A stretch of 64,000 nt of DNA, taken from assembly GCA_963745675.1 (NCBI GenBank), contig CAVUYM010000020.1:62001-126000 (forward strand). Direction: 5' to 3'. Below, one piece after another: positions 55,328 through 64,000 of this stretch. This DNA comes from JAUIIK01 sp963745675 (GTDB lineage: Bacteria > Chloroflexota > Chloroflexia > Thermomicrobiales > CFX8). The notes below the pieces were generated by a model. The model saw only the letters and a program-made list of their open reading frames with translations. It was not told the DNA's origin and did no database searches. The stretch's first letter is position 1; every line of letters begins with the position of its first letter. The translations under genes were made by a program, and so were the position numbers.

Positions 55328-56712
55328 GCCGTTCGACTCTGCTCTTGCTCAGGTCTGTGTCGTTCATGGAGCCGCGGTTCAACACGGGGTTGGCGCAAGT
55401 TGCCCCGTAGGACTCTGATGGCAAGACCTGGACGCAGCAGAGAGGGTGGTGCGGCAGAGAGGTTGCCGACTTGCGTGAACGCCAGACTGAGTTCGGGATC
55501 GTGATGTGCCGCAGTCTGAAGTCGCGCCAGGTACCAGTTGATGAAGCGCGCTGGAAACTTACGGGCGGCGGGATGGTTGGATAACCGCTGATCGTTCCCG
55601 ACGGTGATTGTCCAGGCGATATCGATGATCTTGCTAGCTTGACGGAAGAAGCGCGCGGCGAGGTTGTCGAAACCATCCGCCAGACAGGCGCGCAATGCGC
55701 GGGTTTCGAGAGCTGCGACCGACATGCCTTGACCGTAGATCGGGGTGAAGCTGCAGAGTGCATCGCCGATCACCAGGAAGCCTGCAGGAAAGCGGTCCAA
55801 CTTTTCGTAGCGCCGCCGCTGGTTGGCTTGGAAGCGGTACGCGACTGGGGCACTGAGCGGCTCGGCATTGCGGGCGACCTCGTATATCTCTGGTGCAGGT
55901 AGGGTGCGAGCGTAATCAAGGAAGCCCTGGTCGTCAGTCGGAGGATGGTCGCCGAAGTAACCCGCCAAAGTGACGAGCCAGCGCTGGCCCTCCTGGGCGA
56001 TCGCTGCCCCGGCGCGTGGCACTGCAGGGGATGGGGCCACGTTGACGATCAGGTTACCTCCGAGATCGTCCGGGCCGCGCCGAAAGAAGCGGCTGCTGTA
56101 GCCCATCGCGACTTCGACCAGTTCGACCTCCGGGGCGCTATAGCCGAGGGCTTCGAGCCATGTCCCTGTCCGGGAGCCCCGCCCGCTGGCGTCGACGACC
56201 AGGGCAGCGGGGAACGTCTCGCTGCTTTGCGTACTGCCACACCGCGCCTCGATTCCGCTAACACGGGCGCCGCCTTCGCCGGCAGTCAAGCCGCACACGT
56301 CATAGCCCGTGAGGATCTCGACGTTAGGCAGTCTGATAACCCTGCGGCGCACCTCGTGTTCCAGGCATGGGCGGCTGACGAACAGTGCGTTGGTAACCAA
56401 CGCAGGGCGCTTGAGATACCCGCCACCTGTGAAGAAGCGCCCGCTGCCAAGTGGCGCGCCCTGGGCGTTCAACTCGGCGGTGATGCCCGGGAAAAATTCT
56501 TCGAGCACCAGCCGGCCACTGTTGAGCAGGGCATGGGCGTGGCGTGCCTGCGGGACGCCCTTTCTGAATTCCGGACCATCGGGCAGCTCATCCCGCTCAA
56601 AGAGGGTTACCCGTGTAAAGGTGTCCGCCAGGACGCGCGCAGTCAGAAGCCCGGCCATGCTAGCTCCGATGACGATTGCGTTGTTGTTGGTCGGCTGTGC
56701 TTGTGTGTTCAT
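55324..56712 (-). CDS. FAD-dependent monooxygenase (PHBH-like)
   Basis: This intact 462-residue flavoprotein has the Rossmann motif AIVIGASMAGLLTARVLAD, the mid-region RGSRTGTWLEALGY with VVDASG, and the second FAD motif FLVIGDALCSFTPIYGQGMS. These are features of class A flavin monooxygenases related to geranylgeranyl reductases and polyketide hydroxylases. Start ATG 56712 follows GGGGGAT; the open frame extends to 56931 without support. It is transcribed with the AAA ATPase gene upstream, whose stop lies 59 bases before it. The substrate is unknown. Confidence 0.9.
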   Translation of the reverse strand: MNTQAQPTNNNAIVIGASMAGLLTARVLADTFTRVTLFERDELPDGPEFRKGVPQARHAHALLNSGRLVLEEFFPGITAELNAQGAPLGSGRFFTGGGYLKRPALVTNALFVSRPCLEHEVRRRVIRLPNVEILTGYDVCGLTAGEGGARVSGIEARCGSTQSSETFPAALVVDASGRGSRTGTWLEALGYSAPEVELVEVAMGYSSRFFRRGPDDLGGNLIVNVAPSPAVPRAGAAIAQEGQRWLVTLAGYFGDHPPTDDQGFLDYARTLPAPEIYEVARNAEPLSAPVAYRFQANQRRRYEKLDRFPAGFLVIGDALCSFTPIYGQGMSVAALETRALRACLADGFDNLAARFFRQASKIIDIAWTITVGNDQRLSNHPAARKFPARFINWYLARLQTAAHHDPELSLAFTQVGNLSAAPPSLLRPGLAIRVLRGNLRQPRVEPRLHERHRPEQEQSRTA

Positions 56713-56771
56713 CGTATCCCCCGATACTTGCTCTGATCTAGCGGCCTCATTCGCTCGTGTCGCGGCGAGAG

Positions 56772-59000
56772 TCACAACAGGAGTGAAACCGGGGGCACCG
56801 CACTGGAAGCGATGATCGAACGGAAGCCAGCCGAAACGCCAGCCGAAAAGCTGCCGAATTTCTGTCGAATCACAGCCGGTAGATCTTTGGTAGGAGCTAA
56901 CTCGGAACTGTCGCGGTGCTCGAGCCACCAAAGGTGGGCGGTGACGCGTTCGAGGCCGCGTGCGAGCTGGTAGCGATAGGTGTTAAACGGCACGCCAAGC
57001 AGTTCCGCGGCGCGCTCCTGTGTCGGAGCCGGCTCGATATAGGTGTGCCAGAGCGCGCGATGGAATTTGATATCGCGTGGGTGTCCGTCGAGCGTTGCCG
57101 ATCGCCTCGCGCAGCAGCGCCCGCACTGGTCAGTCGGCGAAGCGCCGTTACTGGATCCGGTGCGGACGGAACCTGCTCGTAGCAGTGGATTTGTCGCGAG
57201 CCGGTCGTCGCGCGCGAAGTCGCGCAACGCCTGGCGCACGGCAGTGGCGAATTCTGCCTCGGAGAGGGGCGGTGGCGTTGCCTGGATATCATCGGTGACG
57301 TTTGTGAAGGGCATCGGTGTGCCCCCCGTCGTCAGCCATACCAGGGCTGGTTCGATGCGCCAGTCGTGGGCGAAGACGCCGTATGGGCGTCCGTCGACGG
57401 CAAAGCCTGCCGCGTGGGCACGGGGGAAGTTGACCGCATTAAAGTGTGGCGTCCAGAATTCCGGGTCCGACATAGCAATGAAGTTCCAGGCCAGATTGCT
57501 GGTCGTGACGCAGCGGGTGATCACGTCAACCGCCATCAGGTTCGTTGCGGCCGTAATCTCCTGATAGCGCTCTCGATGCATCCAGAAACGCAGATAGATC
57601 ACTTCCTGCCTGTCTGCCAGCGGGCCGAAGCGCTCAATGAAGCGTAACGCCGCGGCGGCGGCGGGGTCGGCAGCGACATCTTCCGCTGTCGCGTGATGGA
57701 GCGCCAGTTGGGCCATGAAGCCAAACGCGTCGAGGTCGCGATCGCGAAAGACATGGAACGACTCGGGCTGACGCCGTAACCAGTGTGCGGCGATCCTCGC
57801 GGACTCTGGCCCTTCGTGTTGGTGCACGATCTCGAGAATCGCTTCGGTTTCCTCTGGGCCGGGCTCTTCGGCGAAGACCTTGTCGGCCTCGTTCCAGTCA
57901 AAATAAGAGGTCATATTTGGCTGGTTTCGAATGACGTAGAGCGCTTCCAGCTGCAGGCGCTGCCGGTCGAATTCGTCAGTCTGGCCGATCCGGCGCCAGA
58001 GGTGGGTCCAGATTCGGCCCACAAGCGAATTGTGAGCGTGCGGATTCCGCCAGCGAAAGTCGGCGAGTAACACCTCACGGGCGAGGTCGTGTGGGAAGAT
58101 TCCGTAGGGGCTGTGCTCAACGAAGGCTTGCCGGCGCAACCATTCGAAGCACGCGTGGGGATCGTCAATGCCGCCAATGCCAGCTAGCAGATCTTCTGTT
58201 GTAAGACGGGCGATCACGCAGGCATCGAGGGCGCGTTGATGGCTGGGCGATGGTATTTCGCGCACCAGACGCTCCAGAAGTGCCCGCACCAGATCAGGTT
58301 CGCTGCCCGGATCAAGCGCGGCGATCTCACCGCCCCGTTGTAAGGTGTCGGCCACGAGCGCCAGCGCCAGCGGATGGCCTCCGGTGAAGCGCAGTGCGGC
58401 CGCATGCTGCGTGTCTGGAATGTCACGCGCTGTCAGGTAGGTTGCGCTTTCCTCCGGAGAGAAGTTGCCCAGGGTGACGATGCGCGTGAGCTCGCCCCAA
58501 TCGGTGTCGGTGCGCCAGGCAGGGGAGGGGGCGTTCCGGCCGACGATCACTGCCAGTCCCTGCGGCGATAGTTGAGGCAGGAACACCTCGCGCAACCAGG
58601 TATCTAGCGGTTCGATGAGTTCGTAGGTGTCAATCAGGAGCACGCAAGTGGGTGGCAATCTATGGAAACTGTGTGGTTGAGCCGGTGTAGCCTGAATACC
58701 GCTTTGATCCAGGGCGCCAAGAAAGGCGTTTGGCGCCGGTTCCAGGAGCCGCCCGTCTAGCCGGGCGACCGGGCGGTCAGCTGCTCGCGCAATGCGTGCG
58801 AACTCCCGGAGCAGCGTCGTCTTGCCGACGCCGCCGGGGCCGTGGATGTGTAGGACCGCAAAGGGCGATTCAGGCTGAAGCAGGATCTCGCGGAACGACG
58901 TGAGAATGTCACTACGTCCGACAAAGCGTCCCCGCCGGGCGGCCTCCAGCCGGTCGGCCATACGGGCCGGCCGCTCAGATGCGGACTTCCCCTTCGACAC
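56772..59000 (-). CDS. AAA ATPase-type regulator with C-terminal helical domain
   Basis: This 742-residue protein has a P-loop HIHGPGGVGKTTLLREFARI (residues 50-70), a Walker B LLIDTYELI, and an NB-ARC/STAND-like layout. The C-terminal part contains AELLGVPFNTYRYQLARGLE, a helix-turn-helix-like unit seen in a family of standalone ATPase regulators that accompany oxidoreductases. A compensating pair of shifts between about 57150 and 57060 alters the linker before it, where LLREAIGNA is seen in another frame. GTG 59000 is taken as start, with a weak AGGTAGG; ATG at residue 14 is possible. The last 40 residues after WLEHRD may be read-through. It may control the adjacent FAD monooxygenase. Confidence 0.72.
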   Translation of the reverse strand: MSKGKSASERPARMADRLEAARRGRFVGRSDILTSFREILLQPESPFAVLHIHGPGGVGKTTLLREFARIARAADRPVARLDGRLLEPAPNAFLGALDQSGIQATPAQPHSFHRLPPTCVLLIDTYELIEPLDTWLREVFLPQLSPQGLAVIVGRNAPSPAWRTDTDWGELTRIVTLGNFSPEESATYLTARDIPDTQHAAALRFTGGHPLALALVADTLQRGGEIAALDPGSEPDLVRALLERLVREIPSPSHQRALDACVIARLTTEDLLAGIGGIDDPHACFEWLRRQAFVEHSPYGIFPHDLAREVLLADFRWRNPHAHNSLVGRIWTHLWRRIGQTDEFDRQRLQLEALYVIRNQPNMTSYFDWNEADKVFAEEPGPEETEAILEIVHQHEGPESARIAAHWLRRQPESFHVFRDRDLDAFGFMAQLALHHATAEDVAADPAAAAALRFIERFGPLADRQEVIYLRFWMHRERYQEITAATNLMAVDVITRCVTTSNLAWNFIAMSDPEFWTPHFNAVNFPRAHAAGFAVDGRPYGVFAHDWRIEPALVWLTTGGTPMPFTNVTDDIQATPPPLSEAEFATAVRQALRDFARDDRLATNPLLRAGSVRTGSSNGASPTDQCGRCCARRSATLDGHPRDIKFHRALWHTYIEPAPTQERAAELLGVPFNTYRYQLARGLERVTAHLWWLEHRDSSELAPTKDLPAVIRQKFGSFSAGVSAGFRSIIASSAVPPVSLLL

Positions 59001-59101
59001 GTTGCCTACCTGCTGCCTTCAGATACTGGACGTCCAAATCATCGTGCCCGGCAGGCGCCGGTGACCCACTTGCGAGTTCCCCGGCGCCTGCCGAAGTTGT
59101 G

Positions 59102-62100
59102 CTAGTCCTCCACGGCTGCTTTCGTTCCGATCGATACCCTCGACGTGCTGAGGCGCGGGACGCCGGCGGCTTCGAGCTTGGCAGAGAATGCCGCAACCTC
59201 GTCATCGACGAACTGCTGGACCCGGTAGCGGGCCGAGGTCACATCTTCGGCAAGGTTGCCGTAGACCTCCTGGGCCTGGGCTGTCGGGGCATGGTCGGAC
59301 TCGTCGATAGCCGACGAGAGGACGCCCAGCTTCTCGCGCAGCCCATTCTCGCCGCCTCGGGTCGAGGCGATCTTCGGCACCCGCAGCTGGTCGCAATGCG
59401 TCTCGATCTTGGCCGAGAGCGCCTCGGCGGATTCCTTGATCGATGCGTCGTCGGTGCGCTTGGCCCAGTCCTTGACCTGGGCGTCGATCGTCTCCAGCAC
59501 GTTGAGCGTCTCGTGGGCTTCCGAGATCTTGTCGCGGATGGCCGCCTTCAGCTCGTACTGTGCCTTGAGATCGTCCTCGGTGATCGGCAGGCGCGGGTCG
59601 GGCAGGATCGAGAAGGTCTGCGTCTGGACGTCGTCGCCGACCTTGAGCTCGACCGAGTAGTCGCCGGAGAGAACCTTCGGCGCGGTGCCGTCGAACATCC
59701 GTCGCTGACGCTGTGGCAGGCTCTTGTCCGCTTCCCGGCCGATCGGACCCTCTTCGCGCATGTTCCAGACGAAGCGGTTTGCGCCGGCCTTGACCCGCAG
59801 CTTGCCGCCGTCTTCATTGTCCATCGAGAAGGTCTTGACCGTCTTGCCGTCGCTGTTCTTGATCGTCAGCGTCGCCTGGCCTCGGGAACCTCATCGACAT
59901 AGAAGTGGATCATGACGCCGTCCGGCGGGTTCTCCCGGCGGTGAGCAGATCCTGCTCCCAGTCGCCGTACTCGTCGCGGACGGCCCGGACGGAGATTGTC
60001 GTCGGTCCGGCGCGGCGATAGCTGACGAGATCCGGGCTGAAGGTCCACGCCGAAGCCGTGTCGACGCGGTAACGGTAGGTGTCGCGCGGCTTGAAGAGCT
60101 TTGTGCCGGTGACTTGCTCATCCTGGAGCTGGTGCAGCGGGGTCACGTCATCGAGGATCCAGAAGGAGCGGCCATGGCCGGCGATGACCAGATCGGTCTC
60201 CTTCGAGACGATGTCATGAACCGGGAAGATTGGCATGTTGGTGTTGAGCGACTGCCAGTTGCCGCCGTCATCCAGCGAGACGAAGACGCCTGTCTCGGTG
60301 GCTGCGTAGAGGATGCCGGGCTTGTTGACGTCCTCACGGACGGCACGGCAGATGACGTCGTCGCCCAGCCCACTGGTGATGAGCTGCCAGCTCTGGCCGT
60401 AGTCGTCGCTCTTCAACAGATAGGGCGACGGGTCGTCCTGCTGGTAGCGGTTGGCGGCGACGTAGACCGTCCCGGCCTTGTGCGGCGAGACATCGATCGT
60501 GCTGATGCGGGCCGGTAGTTCCGGCGGATTTGGCAGCAGATCGTCTGGAGGCGTGATGCTCTCCCAGTTCGCGCCGCCATCTTTCGTGACGTACATCAGA
60601 CCGTCGTCGGAGCCGGAGTAAATGACACCCTCTTCGTGGGGTGATTCCTTCAGCGCGAAGATCGTGCCGTAGGCCTCGGCGCCGACATTCTCGGAGGAGA
60701 TCGGGCCGCCGGAGTGCTCCTGGTGGGCAGGGTCGTCGCGGGTCAGGTCGGGGCTGATGACCTCCCAGCTGCCGCCCTCGTCATAGGAGACGTGGACGTA
60801 GTTCGAGGTCGCGTAGAGCTTGTCCGGGTTGTGCGGTGAGATCTCGACCGGGAAGGTCCACTGGAAACGATACTTGTGGATCTTCGTTGGCGAGGTGAAG
60901 CCGTAGAACTCCGGCCAGACGGTGATATTGCGCGTCTGATCGGTCTCCGGATACCAGGCGCGGAAGCGCCCGTGGCCCAGGCCGCTGCCGACGGAACCGC
61001 CGAAGACGGTGTATGGCTCGGTGGGTTTGACCGCGATGTGGCCCGACTCGCCGCCGCCGGGAACGATGTAATCGCGCGGCGTGATCGCGCCCCAGAAGCT
61101 GATGCTCGGGACCCGCATGGCCGAGTTGTCCTGCTGCGAGCCGTAGACGTTGTAGGGCACCTGGTTGTCGGCGGTGACATGATAGAACTGCGCCGTCGGC
61201 TGGTTCATGATCGACGACCAGGTCGCCGCGCCGTTGAAGCTGACGATCGCGCCGCCGTCGTTGCCCTCGATAATCCGGTCGGGGTTCTTCGGGTCGACCC
61301 AGATGTCGTGGTTGTCGCCGTGCGGCACCGGGCATCGACGTGAATGACTCCACCGGCGTCGATCGACTTCAGGAATTGCTGCTCCAGTCACCCAGACGGT
61401 GTTCTCATTGCCCGGGTCGGCGTAGATGTGGGTGTAGTACCAGTTGCGGGTGTGCAGCGAGGGGTCGCCGTTGACGAAGGTCCAGTTCGCGCCGCCATCG
61501 TCGGAGCGGTAGAGGCCGTTCTCATCGGCTTCGATCAGAGCATAGACCTTGTTCGGGTTAGCCGGTGAGACCGAGATGCCGATCTTGCCGATGTTCTCAC
61601 CGGTCGGGAGACCCGGGTTGCGGGTGATGTCGGTCCAGCTATCGCCGCCGTCGGTCGTCTTCCAGATGCCGCTGTCGGGGCCGCCGGACTCCATCGACCA
61701 GGGCAGACGCTGCGCCTGCCAGATGGCGGCGTAGAGAATGCGCGGGTTGGTCGCGTCCATCGACAGATCGATCGCGCCGGCGCCCTCATTCTTGTAGAGC
61801 ACCTTCTCCCAGCTCGCGCCGCCATCCTTCGAGCGGAAGACGCCACGCTGGTCATTCTTGCCCCAGGCATGGCCGAGGGCCGAGACGTAGACCAGATCCG
61901 GGTTGTTCGGGTGAATCTTGATCCGGCTGATGTGCCGGGTGTCGGAGAGGCCGACGTTGGTCCAGGTCTTCCCGGCGTCGGTCGACTTGTAGACGCCGTC
62001 GCCGTGCGAGACATTCGAGCGAATCGACGACTCGCCGGTCCCGACGTAGATCACGTTCGGGTCGGAGTCGGCCACCGCAATCGCGCCGACCGCCGCCGTC

Positions 62101-62288
62101 GTGAACTGGCCGTCCGAGATGTTGTACCAGTGGTCCCCGGCGTCGTCGGTCTTCCAGACCCCACCGGCCACGGCTCCAAAATAAAACGTCTTCGCATCAA
62201 CCGGGTCTCCGGCCACTGCTGCGACTCTGCCGCCACGATGCGGCCCGATATTGCGCCACTTCAGCGCGCCATACGCTTCTTCAGCCAT
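59102..62288 (-). CDS. Large BNR/VPS10-like beta-propeller protein, frameshifted
   Basis: This is a protein of about 1060 residues made of BNR (Asp-box) repeats, as in bacterial sialidase-like and VPS10/sortilin-type propellers. Asp-box repeats recur: SDDGGANWTFV, STDAGKTWTNV, SKDGGASWEKV, TKDGGANWESI, SLDDGGNWQSL and others. The C-terminus from about 59880 is the TolB-like end with ANRFVWNMREEGP, a family mark, then a helical segment. ATG 62288 (MAEEAYGALKWRNIGPHRGG) follows AAGGGAT. Shifts occur as a pair between 61400 and 61330, and near 59940 and 59885. The N-terminus lacks a clear signal peptide. These proteins are usually called glycosyl hydrolases, but no catalytic acid pair can be named. 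Confidence 0.82.
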
Positions 62289-62597
62289 CGTTGTATATCC
62301 CTTTCTGGGTAGGACGAAACAGGCTGGGGCATCGTAGTACAGATTCGTGCGCAACTATGGCGGACGGAGGGCAGGTACCAAGGCATGTATCCGGTACATC
62401 CGCCAGACCTCTCAATGGCAAGCGTGTACTCATTAGGCTATTTTGATGAGGGTAGCTGAGTGACGAGTTTGACGGTGGTGTCCGAATCTAAGGATGTGCG
62501 TATAAGCTTCTATTAGGCACGGACACCTCTACCGATCGCGTGGCCTGAGAGAGTCAGATACGGACTCGAAAGTATCGAAGCATGAGCAAGGCAAATT
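62289..62597. other. Intergenic region, A/T-richer, without gene
   Basis: About 310 bases between the BNR-protein start and the divergent hypothetical gene. From about 62390 the composition turns A/T-richer and stays so to 63330. I see no coding frame, RNA or repeat. Confidence 0.4.
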
Positions 62598-63140
62598 GTG
62601 CCTGATTGGGTATTGGAAGTTAGCGGAGTATTCGCTGCGCTGGTGGCCGTTGTCTTTGGCGTCGCGAAACTGGTTCCGTGGAACTCCCTGTTCTCTTGGA
62701 GGCTGGATAGGCGCGCCCAGCGGTCGGACTTCGTTGCCCAACGAATTGAGCCCGTCGAGCAGTTCAGCCAGGTGATTTTCGAGTTCCATGATCGCCTTGC
62801 CGGGATCATTGGAATGTGGGGACCTGATGCACAATACGATAACCGCACGTATGAGAGGGCGATAAAACTCTGCGACACATATCGCCGCCAATTGACACAG
62901 AATGCTGTCGCGGCACGCGAAGCGGCTCGCCGAATCGACTCGGAACTCGATCAGCTTGTCCAAGACTTAGAGTCTGCATCGGTGAATATCGTAATCAGCC
63001 TTGACAACAGTCTGACCAAAGAGTCAGCTCGCAATTTTTCCGTTGTACCTACCCAAATGGGATTCTTTATTGAGCGGAACGACAAGACACTTGCTCTCCA
63101 GCAGAAGTTGGTTGATCGGATTCGAGAGCTACTGAGTTAG
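62598..63140 (+). CDS. Hypothetical membrane-anchored helical protein
   Basis: GTG 62598 opens 180 residues. A single membrane helix (VSGVFAALVAVVFGVAKL) is followed by a long mostly helical cytoplasmic region with many charged residues (YERAIKLCDTYRRQLTQNAV, DQLVQDLESASVNIVIS), likely coiled-coil. I recognise no family. The DNA is A/T-richer than the surrounding genes, and the next features are an argF fragment and an AbiEii gene, so it may belong to an acquired segment. Its function is unknown. Confidence 0.55.
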   Translation: MPDWVLEVSGVFAALVAVVFGVAKLVPWNSLFSWRLDRRAQRSDFVAQRIEPVEQFSQVIFEFHDRLAGIIGMWGPDAQYDNRTYERAIKLCDTYRRQLTQNAVAAREAARRIDSELDQLVQDLESASVNIVISLDNSLTKESARNFSVVPTQMGFFIERNDKTLALQQKLVDRIRELLS

Positions 63141-63327
63141 AGATGGATCCAAGTAGCGAAGTCCGGCAATCACAGCAACCCCGCCCACTTCGAAGAACTC
63201 AGCATGATCTAGCTTTTTCCGTCATTGTGTCAGGCAATCCTTGAATCTTTCTAAAGGAAATCATGATATGGCAACTCGCCATTGACTAGCCCTGCAGTGT
63301 ATTTCTTAGCGGATCAAGACCCTGGTG

Positions 63328-63570
63328 TTAGGCGATCGAGGCTACGGGTACAGATTCGTTTGCCGTTGACTCCGCAGCCCGTCCGGACCGGTGCAAGAGG
63401 CCGGTGAGCAGGAAGTAGAGCATTGCGTGCGAGGTGTGGAGGCGGTTTTCGGCCTGGTCGAAGACGACGGATTGCGGGCCGTCGATGACCTCGGTTGCGA
63501 CCTCGCCACCTCGGTGCGCCGGCAGGCAGTGCATGACGATCGCGTCCGGGGCGACGTGGTCCGGTACGAG
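63328..63570 (-). pseudogene. argF: 3' fragment of ornithine carbamoyltransferase
   Basis: On the minus strand this segment reads VPDHVAPDAIVMHCLPAHRG, then GGEVATEVIDGPQSVVFDQA, ENRLHTSHAMLYFLLTG and a stop at 63328. HCLPAHRG and the following DQAENRLH are the unmistakable C-terminal motifs of ornithine carbamoyltransferase (arginine biosynthesis). Only about 80 of roughly 310 residues are present. Upstream the sequence turns directly into the 3' end of an AbiEii gene. The fragment therefore cannot be expressed as an enzyme; it is a remnant left by recombination or insertion. Confidence 0.85.
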
Positions 63571-63571
63571 A

Positions 63572-64000
63572 CTACTCCCAGCGCTTGCTCACAGGATTCC
63601 AAACACGCTCGTCGTCAACATCCCCGGCTAGAATGGGGTCGAGTAGGGTCGCGACGGCGCGATATCCCGCTGCCGAATCGGGGTTCAGGCCGACTTCGCT
63701 GGCGATGGTCGCGAAGGAATCGCCCCAGTCAGTAGGCGCAGTTGGAGTCTTGCGCGGCAGGGGATGTGTCGCGCGGTTGGCGAAGGTCTGCGTCAGCGCG
63801 AGTCTCAGCCTGCCCGCGGACAGTGGCAGTGCATCCTGCACCAGTACGAGATCGATGAGATCTTTGGCGCGGCTGCTACGCCGTTGGTCTCCGTAGGTGC
63901 GTGTATAGGCGTGGAGTTTCTCTGCCATATGCTGTTCAAGCGGGATGGCCGGGACCGTAACAGGTGCGATATCAGCGAACCCTAGGAGTTCCGGGCTCTG
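63572..64000 (-). CDS. AbiEii-family nucleotidyltransferase toxin, partial
   Basis: The frame is open to the window edge and reads VTVPAIPLEQHMAEKLHAYT, then QRRSSRAKDLIDLVLV and GWGDSF-like helices to VWNPVSKRWE. AEKLHAYTR and KDLIDLVLI are characteristic of the AbiEii/AbiGii toxin family, which transfers nucleotides and aborts phage infection together with an AbiEi antitoxin. The nucleotidyltransferase core and any antitoxin gene lie beyond 64000. Its stop is directly joined to the argF fragment. Confidence 0.8.
   Translation of the reverse strand, partial: QSPELLGFADIAPVTVPAIPLEQHMAEKLHAYTRTYGDQRRSSRAKDLIDLVLVQDALPLSAGRLRLALTQTFANRATHPLPRKTPTAPTDWGDSFATIASEVGLNPDSAAGYRAVATLLDPILAGDVDDERVWNPVSKRWE

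Noticed and set aside
58979..59902. Plus-strand frame of 307 codons over the BNR gene end
   Set aside because: Shadow of the real minus-strand gene, which has Asp boxes and family motifs.
63429..63735. Plus-strand frames over the argF fragment and AbiEii gene
   Set aside because: Shadows of the minus-strand genes, which have clear family motifs.
1..64000. tRNA, rRNA or CRISPR arrays
   Set aside because: I looked for T-loop motifs, conserved rRNA segments and regularly spaced direct repeats and found none.

Overview
The window is a 64 kb chromosomal segment from a GC-rich bacterium. It is probably a member of the Chloroflexota (Thermomicrobia-like); this is inferred from gene content (lipoproteins with Thr/Pro linkers, TPR-WD40 protein, DUF4013-type membrane proteins, hydantoinase operon, BNR-repeat protein, TerC under a manganese riboswitch) and not from any marker gene, since no rRNA or tRNA gene was seen. 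Genes are dense and lie on both strands, mostly as single genes or short operons.

Layout. 1-2969: NAD-dependent formate dehydrogenase region (NuoF-like subunit, an iron-sulfur subunit lacking the catalytic domain, fdhD). 2901-4876: small A/T-richer accessory patch with a HEPN-like gene, a small partner and an AbrB/Doc toxin-antitoxin pair. 5146-9318: hydantoinase/oxoprolinase operon hyuA-cupin-hyuB. 9414-11824: lipoprotein and tyrosine recombinase with its promoter. 11854-20449: catabolic hydrolases, SdpI-like protein, a lipoprotein, acetyltransferase, 7TM protein, palindromic repeat, nitrilase, VOC protein and a DUF6159-like membrane protein. 20668-24103: class III aminotransferase, a doubtful hypothetical gene, cupin, formyltransferase. 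24206-26834: WxL / DUF916 surface-protein cluster with a structured leader. 27257-31000: secreted protein, TPR protein, two tandem Nudix hydrolases. 31165-33684: D-aminopeptidase, yybP-ykoY riboswitch with terC, a 43-residue membrane peptide, MFS transporter. 35513-40179: DUF4388 protein, TPR-WD40 protein, chorismate mutase and ACMSD-like amidohydrolase. 40409-44884: duplicated-domain lipoprotein and three DUF4013 paralogues, one internally deleted. 44894-51024: amidohydrolase, serine hydrolase, secreted Cys-repeat protein, acetyltransferase, methyltransferase, alpha/beta hydrolase. 51285-62288: MMPL transporter, GMC oxidoreductase, FAD monooxygenase, AAA ATPase, large BNR-repeat protein. 62598-64000: hypothetical membrane protein, 3' fragment of argF, AbiEii-type toxin at the edge.

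A dominant property of the sequence is that many genes are interrupted by one-base shifts of reading frame, after which the homologous protein continues in another frame to a sensible stop codon. They occur in genes of every kind, often as compensating pairs, while several of the longest genes (MMPL, hyuB, amidohydrolase) are intact. Uncorrected sequencing indels explain this better than gene decay, so I give the full span of each interrupted gene and the approximate shift positions.

The most notable biology is the WxL/DUF916 surface module outside its usual Firmicutes home, the riboswitch-terminator-terC unit whose mutually exclusive pairing can be read directly, the DUF4013 array with an in-frame internal deletion, two promoters 8.8 kb apart sharing a 19-bp box (one drives the recombinase), secreted proteins built from a short Cys-Val-Asn/Thr-Gly repeat, and an argF tail joined to an AbiEii toxin gene.
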